Below are positions 56,360 to 64,000 of a stretch of 64,000 nucleotides of DNA, piece by piece; the first letter of the stretch is position 1, and each line of letters begins with the position of its first letter. Location of the stretch: positions 3,349,001-3,413,000 of the forward strand of contig NZ_JPOL01000002.1 of NCBI RefSeq assembly GCF_000733945.1, in the 5' to 3' direction. Below the pieces are notes generated by a model that had not been told where the DNA came from, made no database searches, and saw only the letters and a program-made list of their open reading frames with translations. The position numbers and the translations under genes were made by a program. This stretch comes from Flavimarina sp. Hel_I_48 (lineage in GTDB: Bacteria > Bacteroidota > Bacteroidia > Flavobacteriales > Flavobacteriaceae).

Positions 56360-56980
56360 ATGATAGATTTTTGGAACAAAAGATATATTGAGGAAGCTTT
56401 TTCTTATGGAATATTTCCGAATGTATTTTTCAAGCAAGAACTCGATAAATTAATGCCCAAATCCGTTTTGCTCCCTGCAGAAGGGGAAGGAAGAAATGCG
56501 GTGTATGCGTTAAGAAAAGGATGGGATGTTACAGCCTTTGATTTTAGTTCCCAAGCCAAGAAAAAAGCGGTTAGGCTGGCCAAGAGCCAACGTGTAAGAA
56601 TAAACTACGATGTGGTAAGCGTTCTGGATTTTAATACGGATAAAAAATTTGATGTCCTGGGATTATGCTATGCCCACTTTCCAGCGTCAATTCGTGCACG
56701 GGCAAATCAGCATCTTCTGCAGTTTTTAAAGCCAAATGGTCTAGTGATTTTCGAGGCGTTCTCAAAAGCGCAATCGGATAAATCTTCTGGTGGGCCTAAA
56801 AGTGAAGAAATGCTTTATTCTATCGAAGAAGTAAAAGAGGAATTTAAAGGCTTGGCATTCGACGTTCTTGAAGAAACCGAAATTGTTCTAAAAGAAGGGA
56901 TTTATCATCAGGGGGAGGCCTCTGTCATAAGGTTTTTGGGTTCAAAAAAGCTTTGGACGAAAAAAGCATATATCAAATGA
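56360..56980 (+). CDS. Class I SAM-dependent methyltransferase
   Basis: An in-frame TTG lies at 56354, but the ATG at 56360 (MIDFWNKRY) is the better start, giving 206 residues. Motif I is LLPAEGEGRNAVYAL at 35-50, followed by GWDVTAFDFS; this is the TehB/thiopurine-methyltransferase branch. The family methylates chalcogen compounds or small molecules. It starts 13 bases after the DsrE gene, so is probably cotranscribed; a role in methylating sulfur or other chalcogen species is inference. Confidence 0.82.
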   Translation: MIDFWNKRYIEEAFSYGIFPNVFFKQELDKLMPKSVLLPAEGEGRNAVYALRKGWDVTAFDFSSQAKKKAVRLAKSQRVRINYDVVSVLDFNTDKKFDVLGLCYAHFPASIRARANQHLLQFLKPNGLVIFEAFSKAQSDKSSGGPKSEEMLYSIEEVKEEFKGLAFDVLEETEIVLKEGIYHQGEASVIRFLGSKKLWTKKAYIK

Positions 56981-57011
56981 GAATAAGCAGTATATTTAAA
57001 AATAGGACCCT

Positions 57012-58604
57012 ATGAAAAACATACATATTTTTACTTTTTTAGGGATTGTTATTTTAGCAATGGTAAGCAGTTGTAATTCAGATAAAAATACTGCACAGGA
57101 ACAAATAATAACAATTTTGCATACTAACGATATTCACGGTAGCTATAATCCTTTTTATGCTTTTGAAGGGAACGCTACGGCTCAAACCGGCGATTCGGAA
57201 GATAATTATATGACCTTTCCTAAAAATGGTGAAATAGGTGGTTTTGCTAGGATTGCCTCTGCCATTAAGAGTATAAGGTCAAAGAAAGATAGCGCTAGTG
57301 TTCTTTTACTAGATGGCGGCGATACCTTTAGTGATGACCTGTTAAGTAATATTACCAAAGGGGAAGTTGTAATCAGTCTGATGAACGAACTTGATTATGA
57401 TATGATGGTACTCGGTAACCATGATTTTGATTATGGGCTCTCCCGCACCAAAGAACTTGCGCAAATGGCAAACTTTCCTATGCGGGCTGCAAATGTCATA
57501 GATTCTACAACCAACGGACCTATTTTTAATGAGGCCTATAAAATCATAGAAAAAAATAATGTTCGCATTGGAGTGTTGCCCATTGCCTACCGGAACACAA
57601 ATTTGACCGGAAATCCAAAGAATATGGAAGGTATTCGTTTTGAGCAGGGGCTAGCGACCATAAAAAAATATCTACCGGAAATAAAAGATAAATCAGACAT
57701 TATTATAGTTTTATCTCACGAAGGAATGTCAGTTGATAAGATAATTGCCGAGGAAATAGATGGAATAGATTTAATTGTAGGCGCACACAGTCACGACTTT
57801 ATTCGTCCTCCATACAAATCAAATGGAACTTTCGTGGTACAGGCCATGTCCGATGCAGCTATCCTAGCGGAAACTGAATTGATCATTAAAGATAGAAAGT
57901 TAATGGATGTTAAGACAAACTATCATTTTTTGTACGCCGATGAATGGGAAGAGGATCCAGAAATCTTGGAAATAGTTCAAGATTACAGAAAAGTACATAA
58001 GGAAGAGTTGGAAGAATATGTGGCCATTGCTGAAACCTCCATTGGTCGTCAGTATAAAATGGAAAGTCCTTTCGATAAATTGGTTACATCAATCTTAATG
58101 GATGAAATGAATGCGGATGTTGCATTTATGCCGGGCGTTGGATATGGAATAACCCTTCAAGATAAAATCCTTAAAGAGGATGTATTTAAATTAATCCCTC
58201 ATAATTCAAAAATTATCACATTGAATTTGACGGGTAAACAGTTGCTAGAATTATTAGAACAGACAGCAACAAATTTAAAACCAAAAGATATTATGAATAC
58301 CGTGGGTGGTCTGCTTCAATCTTCGGGAATTACCTATACATTAGATTTATCAAAATCGCCGGATGAGAGAATCATTAGGGCAAAAATTGATGGTAAGGAC
58401 ATCGATTTGAATCAAACATATAAAGTGGCTACGCATTCAGGTATGCTAAACGGAATACATAATTATATTCAATTTGCCGAAGGTACAAATATTCAAAAAA
58501 CCGATACAAACCTAAACGACCTTATCGTGCAAAAACTACAAGAAATGAAAGACATAAAATTTCCTAAAAATATGGGGGAAGTCACTATTTTAGGTAAGCA
58601 TTAA
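57012..58604 (+). CDS. 5'-nucleotidase/metallophosphatase lipoprotein (UshA family)
   Basis: 530 residues. A lipoprotein signal ends at C21 (VSSC). The metallophosphatase domain has TNDIHGS (D40, H42), LLDGGDTF, GNHDFDYG (N136, H137), SHEG and GAHSHDF; the C-terminal 5'-nucleotidase domain holds substrate stacking residues after MNADVAFMPG. It hydrolyses nucleotides or cyclic phosphates outside the cytoplasm. The start is 31 bases after the methyltransferase gene. It is aligned tail-to-tail with a second, diverged member of the same superfamily at 58767-60194. Confidence 0.88.
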   Translation: MKNIHIFTFLGIVILAMVSSCNSDKNTAQEQIITILHTNDIHGSYNPFYAFEGNATAQTGDSEDNYMTFPKNGEIGGFARIASAIKSIRSKKDSASVLLLDGGDTFSDDLLSNITKGEVVISLMNELDYDMMVLGNHDFDYGLSRTKELAQMANFPMRAANVIDSTTNGPIFNEAYKIIEKNNVRIGVLPIAYRNTNLTGNPKNMEGIRFEQGLATIKKYLPEIKDKSDIIIVLSHEGMSVDKIIAEEIDGIDLIVGAHSHDFIRPPYKSNGTFVVQAMSDAAILAETELIIKDRKLMDVKTNYHFLYADEWEEDPEILEIVQDYRKVHKEELEEYVAIAETSIGRQYKMESPFDKLVTSILMDEMNADVAFMPGVGYGITLQDKILKEDVFKLIPHNSKIITLNLTGKQLLELLEQTATNLKPKDIMNTVGGLLQSSGITYTLDLSKSPDERIIRAKIDGKDIDLNQTYKVATHSGMLNGIHNYIQFAEGTNIQKTDTNLNDLIVQKLQEMKDIKFPKNMGEVTILGKH

Positions 58605-58766
58605 ATCGAAGATTACGGTATAAGAAATATTAATATACTGTTGGAATTGCGGTAAAGCCTAAAACTTAAGACATTTGCCGAAAGATAGAATGATGAACAT
58701 TCCATATACGTAAGATTTTACGGATATGACAGAATGTATCCTTCAATAATGGGGCATGAATCTTAA

Positions 58767-60194
58767 CTATACCAGTCGAAAACTTTTTATAGTATCTGGA
58801 CTGAATTCTGGGTTTTCCTTTAAATAAGTTTTCATAGCTTCAACAGCTTTTTGATTGTGCTTTTTTCGGTTTTTACCATATTTCTTTGAGACACCTTGCA
58901 TTGTTACAAAACTAACTTTGTAGGTTTTATCCAAATTAAGATGAGAACCTTTATAGTAGATTTCCTGAATGCGATGTCCCTTTGGGTTTTCTATACGCAT
59001 ATTTATTTGTAATCCTAAAACACGTTTTGCATAGCCGCCCATCTGTTTAAGCGGATTGCTACAAAAAGTACGTTCAAGATTTTCCTCTAACATTTCCTTG
59101 ATTTCTATACCCGTCAACTCAACCGTTGAAACAGGTGGATTCATTGGAGCGATATTGTAAAGGTCATTTTCAGTAATTTTTCCCACTGCAATAGGCGCAC
59201 CGTAACGCCATCCATTTGAAAATGCAATATCAGTCTTTGTTATGTGTGCAATGGCCTTCAGGAGAAGATTATCCATTGTGGAATTTGTGGTATTATAACG
59301 ATGTAATATCTCTTTGGTATGGCCTAAAGCAGTCGTACTAATTTCTTGATAGGGCTTTAAAGCTTTCTGAACTAACTTATCCATTTCAGTATTTTTCGGT
59401 ACCGAATTATCCACTTTTATGAGCTCGTAATCATAGTTTTTAATTTTATTTTCTTCAAAAACAATAGTAAAATTACCTACAAATACACCGTGGCATCCAC
59501 ATTGCACAATACGTGCTCCGTTGACTTCAATTGGAGCATAAAGGCGATTATGGGTATGGGCACTCAAACAAATATCGATTCCATCTACTTTTTTCAGAAG
59601 TTCAACGTCCTGCGGAAAACCGTTATGCGAAAGCAGTACGATGATATCTGCTCCTTCTTTTTTTAATTGTTTAATATACTTGGGAAGCTCATCTATTCCC
59701 GTAGTAAATTTTAAACCTTCGCTCATTTTCTCCGGCATCACTTTATCTACAATCATTGCGCAGATGCCGATAACTCCTATTTTTACATCTTCTTTTTCAA
59801 ATAGCGCTGTTGGTTGTAAGAAGTTGAAACCGTTCTCGGCAAAGACATTGCAGCCAAGTATCGGAAAATTCAACGCTTTGTTAATTTTTTGTAACTGTTC
59901 TGGACCATATCCAAAATCCCAATGTCCAACTAGAGCGTCGGGTTTTAACGCATTTAAAATGGGAATAATGGCTTCGCCTTTCGAATCCACTAAGGGTTTT
60001 GTTCCGTGCAGGGTATCGCCTCCATCAAGAAGAAGCGTGTTCGGGTTTTTTCTACGGATGTCTTCAACCAATCCTGCAATATGCGCATAACCGCCAGCTG
60101 TTTCCACTACCTCTCCGGTTTCATCGTAAAATAACTCGGGATGCGGTGCAAGGTATCCGTGCACGTCGTTTATAAATAATAGGTTCAGTTTCAT
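58767..60194 (-). CDS. SoxB-like metallophosphatase/5'-nucleotidase superfamily protein
   Basis: 475 residues, no signal peptide. Metal ligands are in INDVHGY (D10, H12) and LLLDGGDTLHG (D57/D60). Where UshA-type enzymes have GNHDFDYG, this has VGHWDFGYG (H91, W92, D93), the pattern of the thiosulfohydrolase SoxB, as is GGYAHIAGLVEDIR before it. LSHNG and SAHTHN follow; the C-terminal nucleotidase domain is complete. SoxB proteins are periplasmic and release sulfate from SoxY-bound thiosulfate; this one lacks an export signal and no soxY or soxZ is in view, so a different substrate is likely. It ends a minus-strand run with DsbD and TlpA, partners known in Sox clusters. Function is inference. 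Confidence 0.72.
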   Translation of the reverse strand: MKLNLLFINDVHGYLAPHPELFYDETGEVVETAGGYAHIAGLVEDIRRKNPNTLLLDGGDTLHGTKPLVDSKGEAIIPILNALKPDALVGHWDFGYGPEQLQKINKALNFPILGCNVFAENGFNFLQPTALFEKEDVKIGVIGICAMIVDKVMPEKMSEGLKFTTGIDELPKYIKQLKKEGADIIVLLSHNGFPQDVELLKKVDGIDICLSAHTHNRLYAPIEVNGARIVQCGCHGVFVGNFTIVFEENKIKNYDYELIKVDNSVPKNTEMDKLVQKALKPYQEISTTALGHTKEILHRYNTTNSTMDNLLLKAIAHITKTDIAFSNGWRYGAPIAVGKITENDLYNIAPMNPPVSTVELTGIEIKEMLEENLERTFCSNPLKQMGGYAKRVLGLQINMRIENPKGHRIQEIYYKGSHLNLDKTYKVSFVTMQGVSKKYGKNRKKHNQKAVEAMKTYLKENPEFSPDTIKSFRLV

Positions 60195-60241
60195 AATTTG
60201 AATTTTTTTATACTCAAAATTTCAGTTGAAAATAGCCAGAA

Positions 60242-62326
60242 TTAATTTACAGAAGAACTGAATTCTGCACCTTTTGAGTCACTACTCAAAAGAATTTGAT
60301 TTGTGTTCCTACTTTCAAATTCTTCCAGCCCATTGTCCAAAAATTCAACAAAGTTGCCCACATCCAGATCATAGCCTTTTGGGTCACTTAACAGGGAACC
60401 TTTGGTATCGATCAACGTATAATACGGTTGGGCGTTGGCGTTGAGTTTCTGGATCATAAAATCGAGGTTCTGACCTCCCATGGTTTTTTTCACTCGATCA
60501 TCGTAAGCGGAAACATACCATTCATCTTCAGGCAATTCGGTCTTTTCATCAACATAAAGAGCCACGACCACATAATCTTCTTTCAGTTTTTTCAATACTT
60601 TCGGGTCGGACCAAACAGCAGCTTCCATTTCGCGACAGTTTACACAGCCGTGACCGGTAAAGTCGATAAATAAAGGTTTGTGCTGTTTTTTGGCGCAGGC
60701 CAAAGCCTGTTCGTAATCAAAATAGCCCTGAATCCCATATGGTAGCTCCAGCAGGTTACCGTATTTTGGGGCACCGCATTCCGAAACTTCGGCCGTACTG
60801 TTTGAGACGGACGACACTAAGGGCGAGTTCAACACAAAATCCTGCGAACTTAATGGTGGCATATACCCGGCCAAGGCCTTTAAGGGTGCACCCAGCAAGC
60901 CGGGAATAAGATAGACCACAAAACTAAACACCAATAAGGCCGACATTACCCGTCCTACGGATGTGTTTTTTGGTTTCTGCTCGTGCGGGAATGTAATTTT
61001 TCCCAGAAGGTAGAACCCAAGAAAAGTGAATATAACAATCCATAAAGCAAGGTACACATCGCGGTTCAGGATCTCCCAATGATAGACTTGGTCCACAATG
61101 CTCAGGAATTTTAAGGCAAGTGCCAATTCTACAAAACCAAGCACGACCTTAACGGTATTCAGCCAACCACCACTTTTGGGCATAGACCTTAGCCAATTGG
61201 GAAAGATTGCGAAGAGGGTAAACGGCAAGGCAAAGGCCAACGAAAACCCGAACATTCCCACCAAGGGCTGTATGGTTTCTCCATCGGCAGCCTGCAAGAG
61301 AATGGTCCCTGCAATGGGGCCTGTACAGCTAAAACTTACCAAGACCAGCGTAAAGGCCATAAAGAAGATGCCCAACATCCCACCTTTATTGGACTGTGAA
61401 TCCATTTTATTCACAAATTTATTTGGCAATCGTATTTCAAATAAACCAAAAAAGGAAAGCGCAAATAATACGAATATGGCAAAGAAAAACAGGTTTGGTA
61501 TCCAATGCGTACTTAAAAAGTTAGCGAAATCTGCACCAAACAATACTGAAAATAAAGTGCCAACTATAGTGTAAATTGCTATAATGGAAACTCCGTACAA
61601 AATGGCCTGTGCAATTCCCTTTTGACGACTGGTATTCGATTTTGTGAAAAAGCTAACAGTCATTGGTATCATTGGGAAAACGCAGGGCGTCAGTAAGGCC
61701 ACTAGACCTGCGCCAAATGATAAAAGGAAAAACGTCAACAAAAATGAAAAGCCCTGTCCTTCTTTCTCGGTGGTTTTAAATTCATTGTCAAAAGCCTCCA
61801 AGGCAATAGGTGTCGAAGCATCAGTATCGGTCTTGACAACATCCGATGGTTTTTTGGGAACATTCCCAAATACTGTAATATCACTTTTGAAAGGAATACA
61901 TTGCCCATTTACATCTGAACATATTTGGTAAGATGCCATTGCCTTGATATTAGGACGCTCAGAATTGACTATAAACCGCTGTTTAAATTTTGCCTCTTTT
62001 GTGAAATAAGTGTATTCTCCCTCAAACAGCTCATCATATTTTTTCTTTTGTCCTATCGGTTCCAGACCACCCAATAGTTCAAATTGTTCACTATCGTTAA
62101 AATTGAATTCTGTGACTATTGGCCCAAGGTTAGGGTAGAAGTCGCTGGAATACATATACCAATCTTGCGGGATTTCGGCGGTAAAAAGTACGGTGATCGT
62201 ATCGCCTGGGGCAATGCTTCTTTCTTGTACTTCCGCTTCCCATTCAGGTGCTTCCATCATTTGCGATTGCGCAATTTGGCTTACAAGCGCGATGATGAAT
62301 ACCAATACTAATTTTAGATATCGCAT
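60242..62326 (-). CDS. dsbD: Thiol:disulfide interchange protein DsbD
   Basis: 694 residues. Signal peptide 1-22; an N-terminal DsbD-alpha-like domain with C136 and C143; an eight-helix membrane part (195-480) with the redox Cys in LTPCVFPMIP (C215) and SCTGP (C334); a C-terminal thioredoxin domain with GCVNC (C561, C564). It moves reducing power from cytoplasmic thioredoxin across the inner membrane to periplasmic partners. The neighbouring TlpA and DsrE proteins are the likely acceptors. It starts 74 bases after the TlpA stop and the SoxB-like gene follows 47 bases after it. Confidence 0.93.
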   Translation of the reverse strand: MRYLKLVLVFIIALVSQIAQSQMMEAPEWEAEVQERSIAPGDTITVLFTAEIPQDWYMYSSDFYPNLGPIVTEFNFNDSEQFELLGGLEPIGQKKKYDELFEGEYTYFTKEAKFKQRFIVNSERPNIKAMASYQICSDVNGQCIPFKSDITVFGNVPKKPSDVVKTDTDASTPIALEAFDNEFKTTEKEGQGFSFLLTFFLLSFGAGLVALLTPCVFPMIPMTVSFFTKSNTSRQKGIAQAILYGVSIIAIYTIVGTLFSVLFGADFANFLSTHWIPNLFFFAIFVLFALSFFGLFEIRLPNKFVNKMDSQSNKGGMLGIFFMAFTLVLVSFSCTGPIAGTILLQAADGETIQPLVGMFGFSLAFALPFTLFAIFPNWLRSMPKSGGWLNTVKVVLGFVELALALKFLSIVDQVYHWEILNRDVYLALWIVIFTFLGFYLLGKITFPHEQKPKNTSVGRVMSALLVFSFVVYLIPGLLGAPLKALAGYMPPLSSQDFVLNSPLVSSVSNSTAEVSECGAPKYGNLLELPYGIQGYFDYEQALACAKKQHKPLFIDFTGHGCVNCREMEAAVWSDPKVLKKLKEDYVVVALYVDEKTELPEDEWYVSAYDDRVKKTMGGQNLDFMIQKLNANAQPYYTLIDTKGSLLSDPKGYDLDVGNFVEFLDNGLEEFESRNTNQILLSSDSKGAEFSSSVN

Positions 62327-62357
62327 ACTATGCTTTGGATTTTAAGTATTCCCAAAA

Positions 62358-62385
62358 GGGATGGATATCCATAAGGTTCCATCCC
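62358..62385 (-). other. Hairpin between tlpA-type gene and dsbD
   Basis: GGGATGGA and TCCATCCC form an eight-base stem around 12 bases, followed on the minus strand by TTTT. It may tune read-through between the genes; a weak terminator cannot be excluded. Confidence 0.4.
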
Positions 62386-62400
62386 GTTTCATGAAAAATG

Positions 62401-62973
62401 CTACTGTAAACTTTTTAAGAATTTTTTGAAATCTGGGTCGCTATAATCGGCCATTCCCTTGTGGGTCAATGCCAAATTTCCTTCGGCATCGATAATAAAG
62501 GTAGTGGGAATTGCAGACGATTGATACATCGCTGGAAGGTTGCCGGCCGGTGCATAAATGGGCAGGTCGTATCCTTTACGTTTATCAAAAGCTTTTGCTT
62601 TTTCAAAATCCTGGTCTAGGGATAGCATTACAAAAGCGACTTCATCACCCATTTCTTCGTGCAATTTAGCGATGCTTGGCATTTCTGCTATGCACGGTGG
62701 ACACCACGTGGCCCACATATTCATAAAGATGACCTTGCCTTTGAAATCTGCCAAGGACTTGGTATTGCCCTCCTTATCAATCAGTTTAAAGTTAAAATCT
62801 GCTTGGGAGGGATCTGGCATAGTTGCCGTTTCAGCTTTATTTTCGTTTTCATTCATCCTCGCTTGTGCAATTTCCTCCACATCGGGATTCATAAGGCCGG
62901 TGGCTAAAAGTCCGCGCTGGGCGAAACCGATTACCTCGGTGTGTAGACCAGTTGCGTAAAGCGTAATGGCCAC
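62401..62973 (-). CDS. TlpA-family thioredoxin, N-terminus frameshifted
   Basis: 190 residues from the GTG at 62973. The redox motif is WATWCPPC (C91, C94), followed by IAEMPSI; the fold runs from 55 to the end. The family reduces periplasmic disulfides. The open frame continues upstream as a membrane anchor (WIQYGIFAVV...) but reaches a stop in an A10 run (63017-63026). One more A would join it to ATG 63038 (MDNNKKKK), giving a normal anchored protein of about 210 residues. Either the reading is broken, slippage restores it, or the sequence has an error. It sits between the DsrE and DsbD genes. Confidence 0.8.
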   Translation of the reverse strand: MAITLYATGLHTEVIGFAQRGLLATGLMNPDVEEIAQARMNENENKAETATMPDPSQADFNFKLIDKEGNTKSLADFKGKVIFMNMWATWCPPCIAEMPSIAKLHEEMGDEVAFVMLSLDQDFEKAKAFDKRKGYDLPIYAPAGNLPAMYQSSAIPTTFIIDAEGNLALTHKGMADYSDPDFKKFLKSLQ

Positions 62974-63016
62974 TACTGCAAATATTCCATACTGAATCCA
63001 GGTTTTCTTTGAGCTC

Positions 63017-63026
63017 TTTTTTTTTT
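63017..63026 (-). other. A10 homopolymer causing an apparent frameshift
   Basis: Ten A on the minus strand after ATG-GAC-AAT-AAT (from 63038). Eleven would keep the TlpA frame. Runs this long are prone to slippage of polymerases and to sequencing error. Confidence 0.7.
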
Positions 63027-63079
63027 ATTATTGTCCATTTTTGAATTGATTTTAATTTGTGAATATTTTGTTTTTAGCT

Positions 63080-63502
63080 TTATAAGCTTATGCTTTTATA
63101 GCCTTTTTTCTGGAGTTGAAAATTGTAGAGGATGCCGTTGTCCACGGTTTTCATTTCTTTAGGTACCTTCGTGGTATCTATCTTAAACTTCTTAAGGGAA
63201 AATCCACAGGCCACCAATTTAACCCCCAGTTTTTCGGCTTTTTGGATAAACTTGTTCATTTTGGACGGATTCGTAATGTCCCCGATTTTCTTGCCGCAGA
63301 TGATGACCTGAAAATCTCCAAAGGCATCCCCATCTTCTTTTTTGAGGGCTTCTGCCGTTAATAAAATGGGTTGTAACTGGGGTACTTTTTTGGTGAGCAC
63401 CACATAGTTGTTTTTACTGTTATTCATTTGCTGCGCCTGCATATTAGCTGCGCTAAACAAGGTGAGCATTAATAAAACTGAACTAAAAATGTATGTTTTC
63501 AT
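63080..63502 (-). CDS. DsrE-family protein, exported (second copy type)
   Basis: 140 residues. Signal peptide MKTYIFSSVLLMLTLFSAANMQA. The rest is a compact DsrE-like fold: VVLTKKVPQLQPILLTAEAL, FGDFQVIICGKKI, FIQKAEKLGVKLVACGFSLKKF, GILYNFQLQKKGY. The Cys in VIICG and VACGF are the candidate sulfur carriers. It differs clearly from the 175-aa DsrE protein at 55820, so it is not a recent copy. The DoxX gene ends just before its start (6 bases). It may hand sulfane sulfur to or from the TlpA thioredoxin encoded 40 bases further on, by inference. Confidence 0.75.
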   Translation of the reverse strand: MKTYIFSSVLLMLTLFSAANMQAQQMNNSKNNYVVLTKKVPQLQPILLTAEALKKEDGDAFGDFQVIICGKKIGDITNPSKMNKFIQKAEKLGVKLVACGFSLKKFKIDTTKVPKEMKTVDNGILYNFQLQKKGYKSISL

Positions 63503-63508
63503 GTTGAT

Positions 63509-63907
63509 TTATTTTAAAAGGTTATTGGTGTCGTTCAATATAAAAAAGAGAAGTCCACCTAAAATTGCTATGTTCTTAAATAACGGTCCAAGAGTGGTAA
63601 TCTGCCCTACCTGAACCGTTAAGGTAATGGGGATCAAAACCGCCATCAAGATTATTGCCGCCCATTTGGTCTTGTACCCAATCAGGAATAAAAACCCCGC
63701 TGCAAGCATTACGATACCAGATAGAATAATAAGCCACTGCGGTTCGCCAAAAAAATGGGCGATACCCTTAAAGCTTGCTTGTTCTATGCGTTGGGCGGTT
63801 TTTTCTACATGGAGCAAGTGATTAAAACCCGCTACGAGAAATATGCCGCTCACCAATATTCGCAACAATTGTATGGAACGACGGCTGATCAAAATTTTGG
63901 TCGCCAT
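63509..63907 (-). CDS. DoxX-family membrane protein
   Basis: The frame runs up to 63967, but the ATG at 63907 (MATKILISRRSIQ) is the better start, giving 132 residues with four membrane helices: LLRILVSGIFLVAGFNHLL, LIILSGIVMLAAGFLFLIGY, WAAIILMAVLIPITL and IAILGGLLFFIL. DoxX proteins relate to DoxD, a subunit of thiosulfate:quinone oxidoreductase, and to quinone-reactive proteins of oxidative stress. Here it opens a run of thiol-redox genes, so a role in passing electrons to quinone is possible. The promoter is upstream, at the window edge. Confidence 0.82.
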   Translation of the reverse strand: MATKILISRRSIQLLRILVSGIFLVAGFNHLLHVEKTAQRIEQASFKGIAHFFGEPQWLIILSGIVMLAAGFLFLIGYKTKWAAIILMAVLIPITLTVQVGQITTLGPLFKNIAILGGLLFFILNDTNNLLK

Positions 63908-64000
63908 TGTAAAAAATGTAAAAAATGAATGTTTGATTTTGTGCGGTGTCTTTCCGTAATAGTCCATTCGGCCGTATTTCTTTGGAACAAAGAACGACTA

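Noticed and set aside
58709..58722. CGTAA-GATT-TTACG dyad, similar to the Crp/Fnr operators
   Set aside because: Half-site and spacing differ (GTAA-N4-TTAC rather than GTAAC-N4-GTTAC) and it lies between two gene ends, so it is not counted as a third operator.
1..64000. CRISPR array, ribosomal RNA or prophage structural genes
   Set aside because: No regularly spaced identical repeats, no rRNA-like stretches and no capsid, tail or terminase genes were seen.

Overview
The window looks like chromosome from a member of the Flavobacteriaceae (Bacteroidota), probably marine. The lineage is suggested by two type IX secretion (T9SS) C-terminal sorting domains, a LETM1-related flavobacterial protein, promoters of the Bacteroidota form TTTG-N20-TAnnTTTG, general lack of Shine-Dalgarno sequences, and an IntDOT-type integrase. 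The genus cannot be named from sequence alone.

Layout of the core part. 1-5.5 kb: the end of a metallophosphatase/Omp85 barrel protein, a GNAT-nitrilase fusion and an SdiA-regulated-type protein. 5.6-18.1 kb: two T9SS-secreted proteins on the minus strand, one a 3358-residue multidomain giant with malectin-like, sugar-dehydrogenase-like and five PKD domains. 18.8-20.4 kb: an overlapping ATP-grasp/HAD pair. 20.7-27.0 kb: a minus-strand capsule/exopolysaccharide operon (aminotransferase, 4,6-dehydratase, Wza-like, Wzc-like). 27.8-33.7 kb: a carbohydrate cluster (GH13, unknown protein, SDR, GH63-like). 33.8-46.3 kb: housekeeping and stress genes (SbcCD, LETM1-related, ECF sigma/anti-sigma, Cu-Zn SOD, NlpC/P60, thiolase, PgpH-like HD phosphodiesterase), then tRNA-Ser(GCT) and tRNA-Pro(TGG).

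Accessory part. Right after tRNA-Pro an integrase with Ser in place of the first catalytic Arg opens what I read as an integrated element. Its first 5 kb hold a small conserved-type protein, an IS110-family insertion sequence and a DUF932 gene. From 51.8 kb to the window end there is a dense sulfur/thiol-redox set: Crp/Fnr regulator, TauE/SafE transporter, sterol-desaturase-like protein, persulfide-dioxygenase/rhodanese fusion, DsrE protein, methyltransferase and 5'-nucleotidase on the plus strand; then a minus-strand run of DoxX, DsrE, TlpA thioredoxin, DsbD and a SoxB-like metallophosphatase.

The best candidate for something undescribed is this island and its control. Two perfect GTAAC-N4-GTTAC dyads sit before the TauE and persulfide-dioxygenase genes, each centred exactly 33 bp upstream of a -7-like element, the geometry expected of class II activation by the neighbouring Crp/Fnr protein. 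Also notable are a cytoplasmic SoxB-like protein, an A10 homopolymer frameshift in the TlpA gene, and a strong orphan terminator that may mark a small RNA near 39.6 kb. All functions are inferred from sequence by eye; no database search was run.
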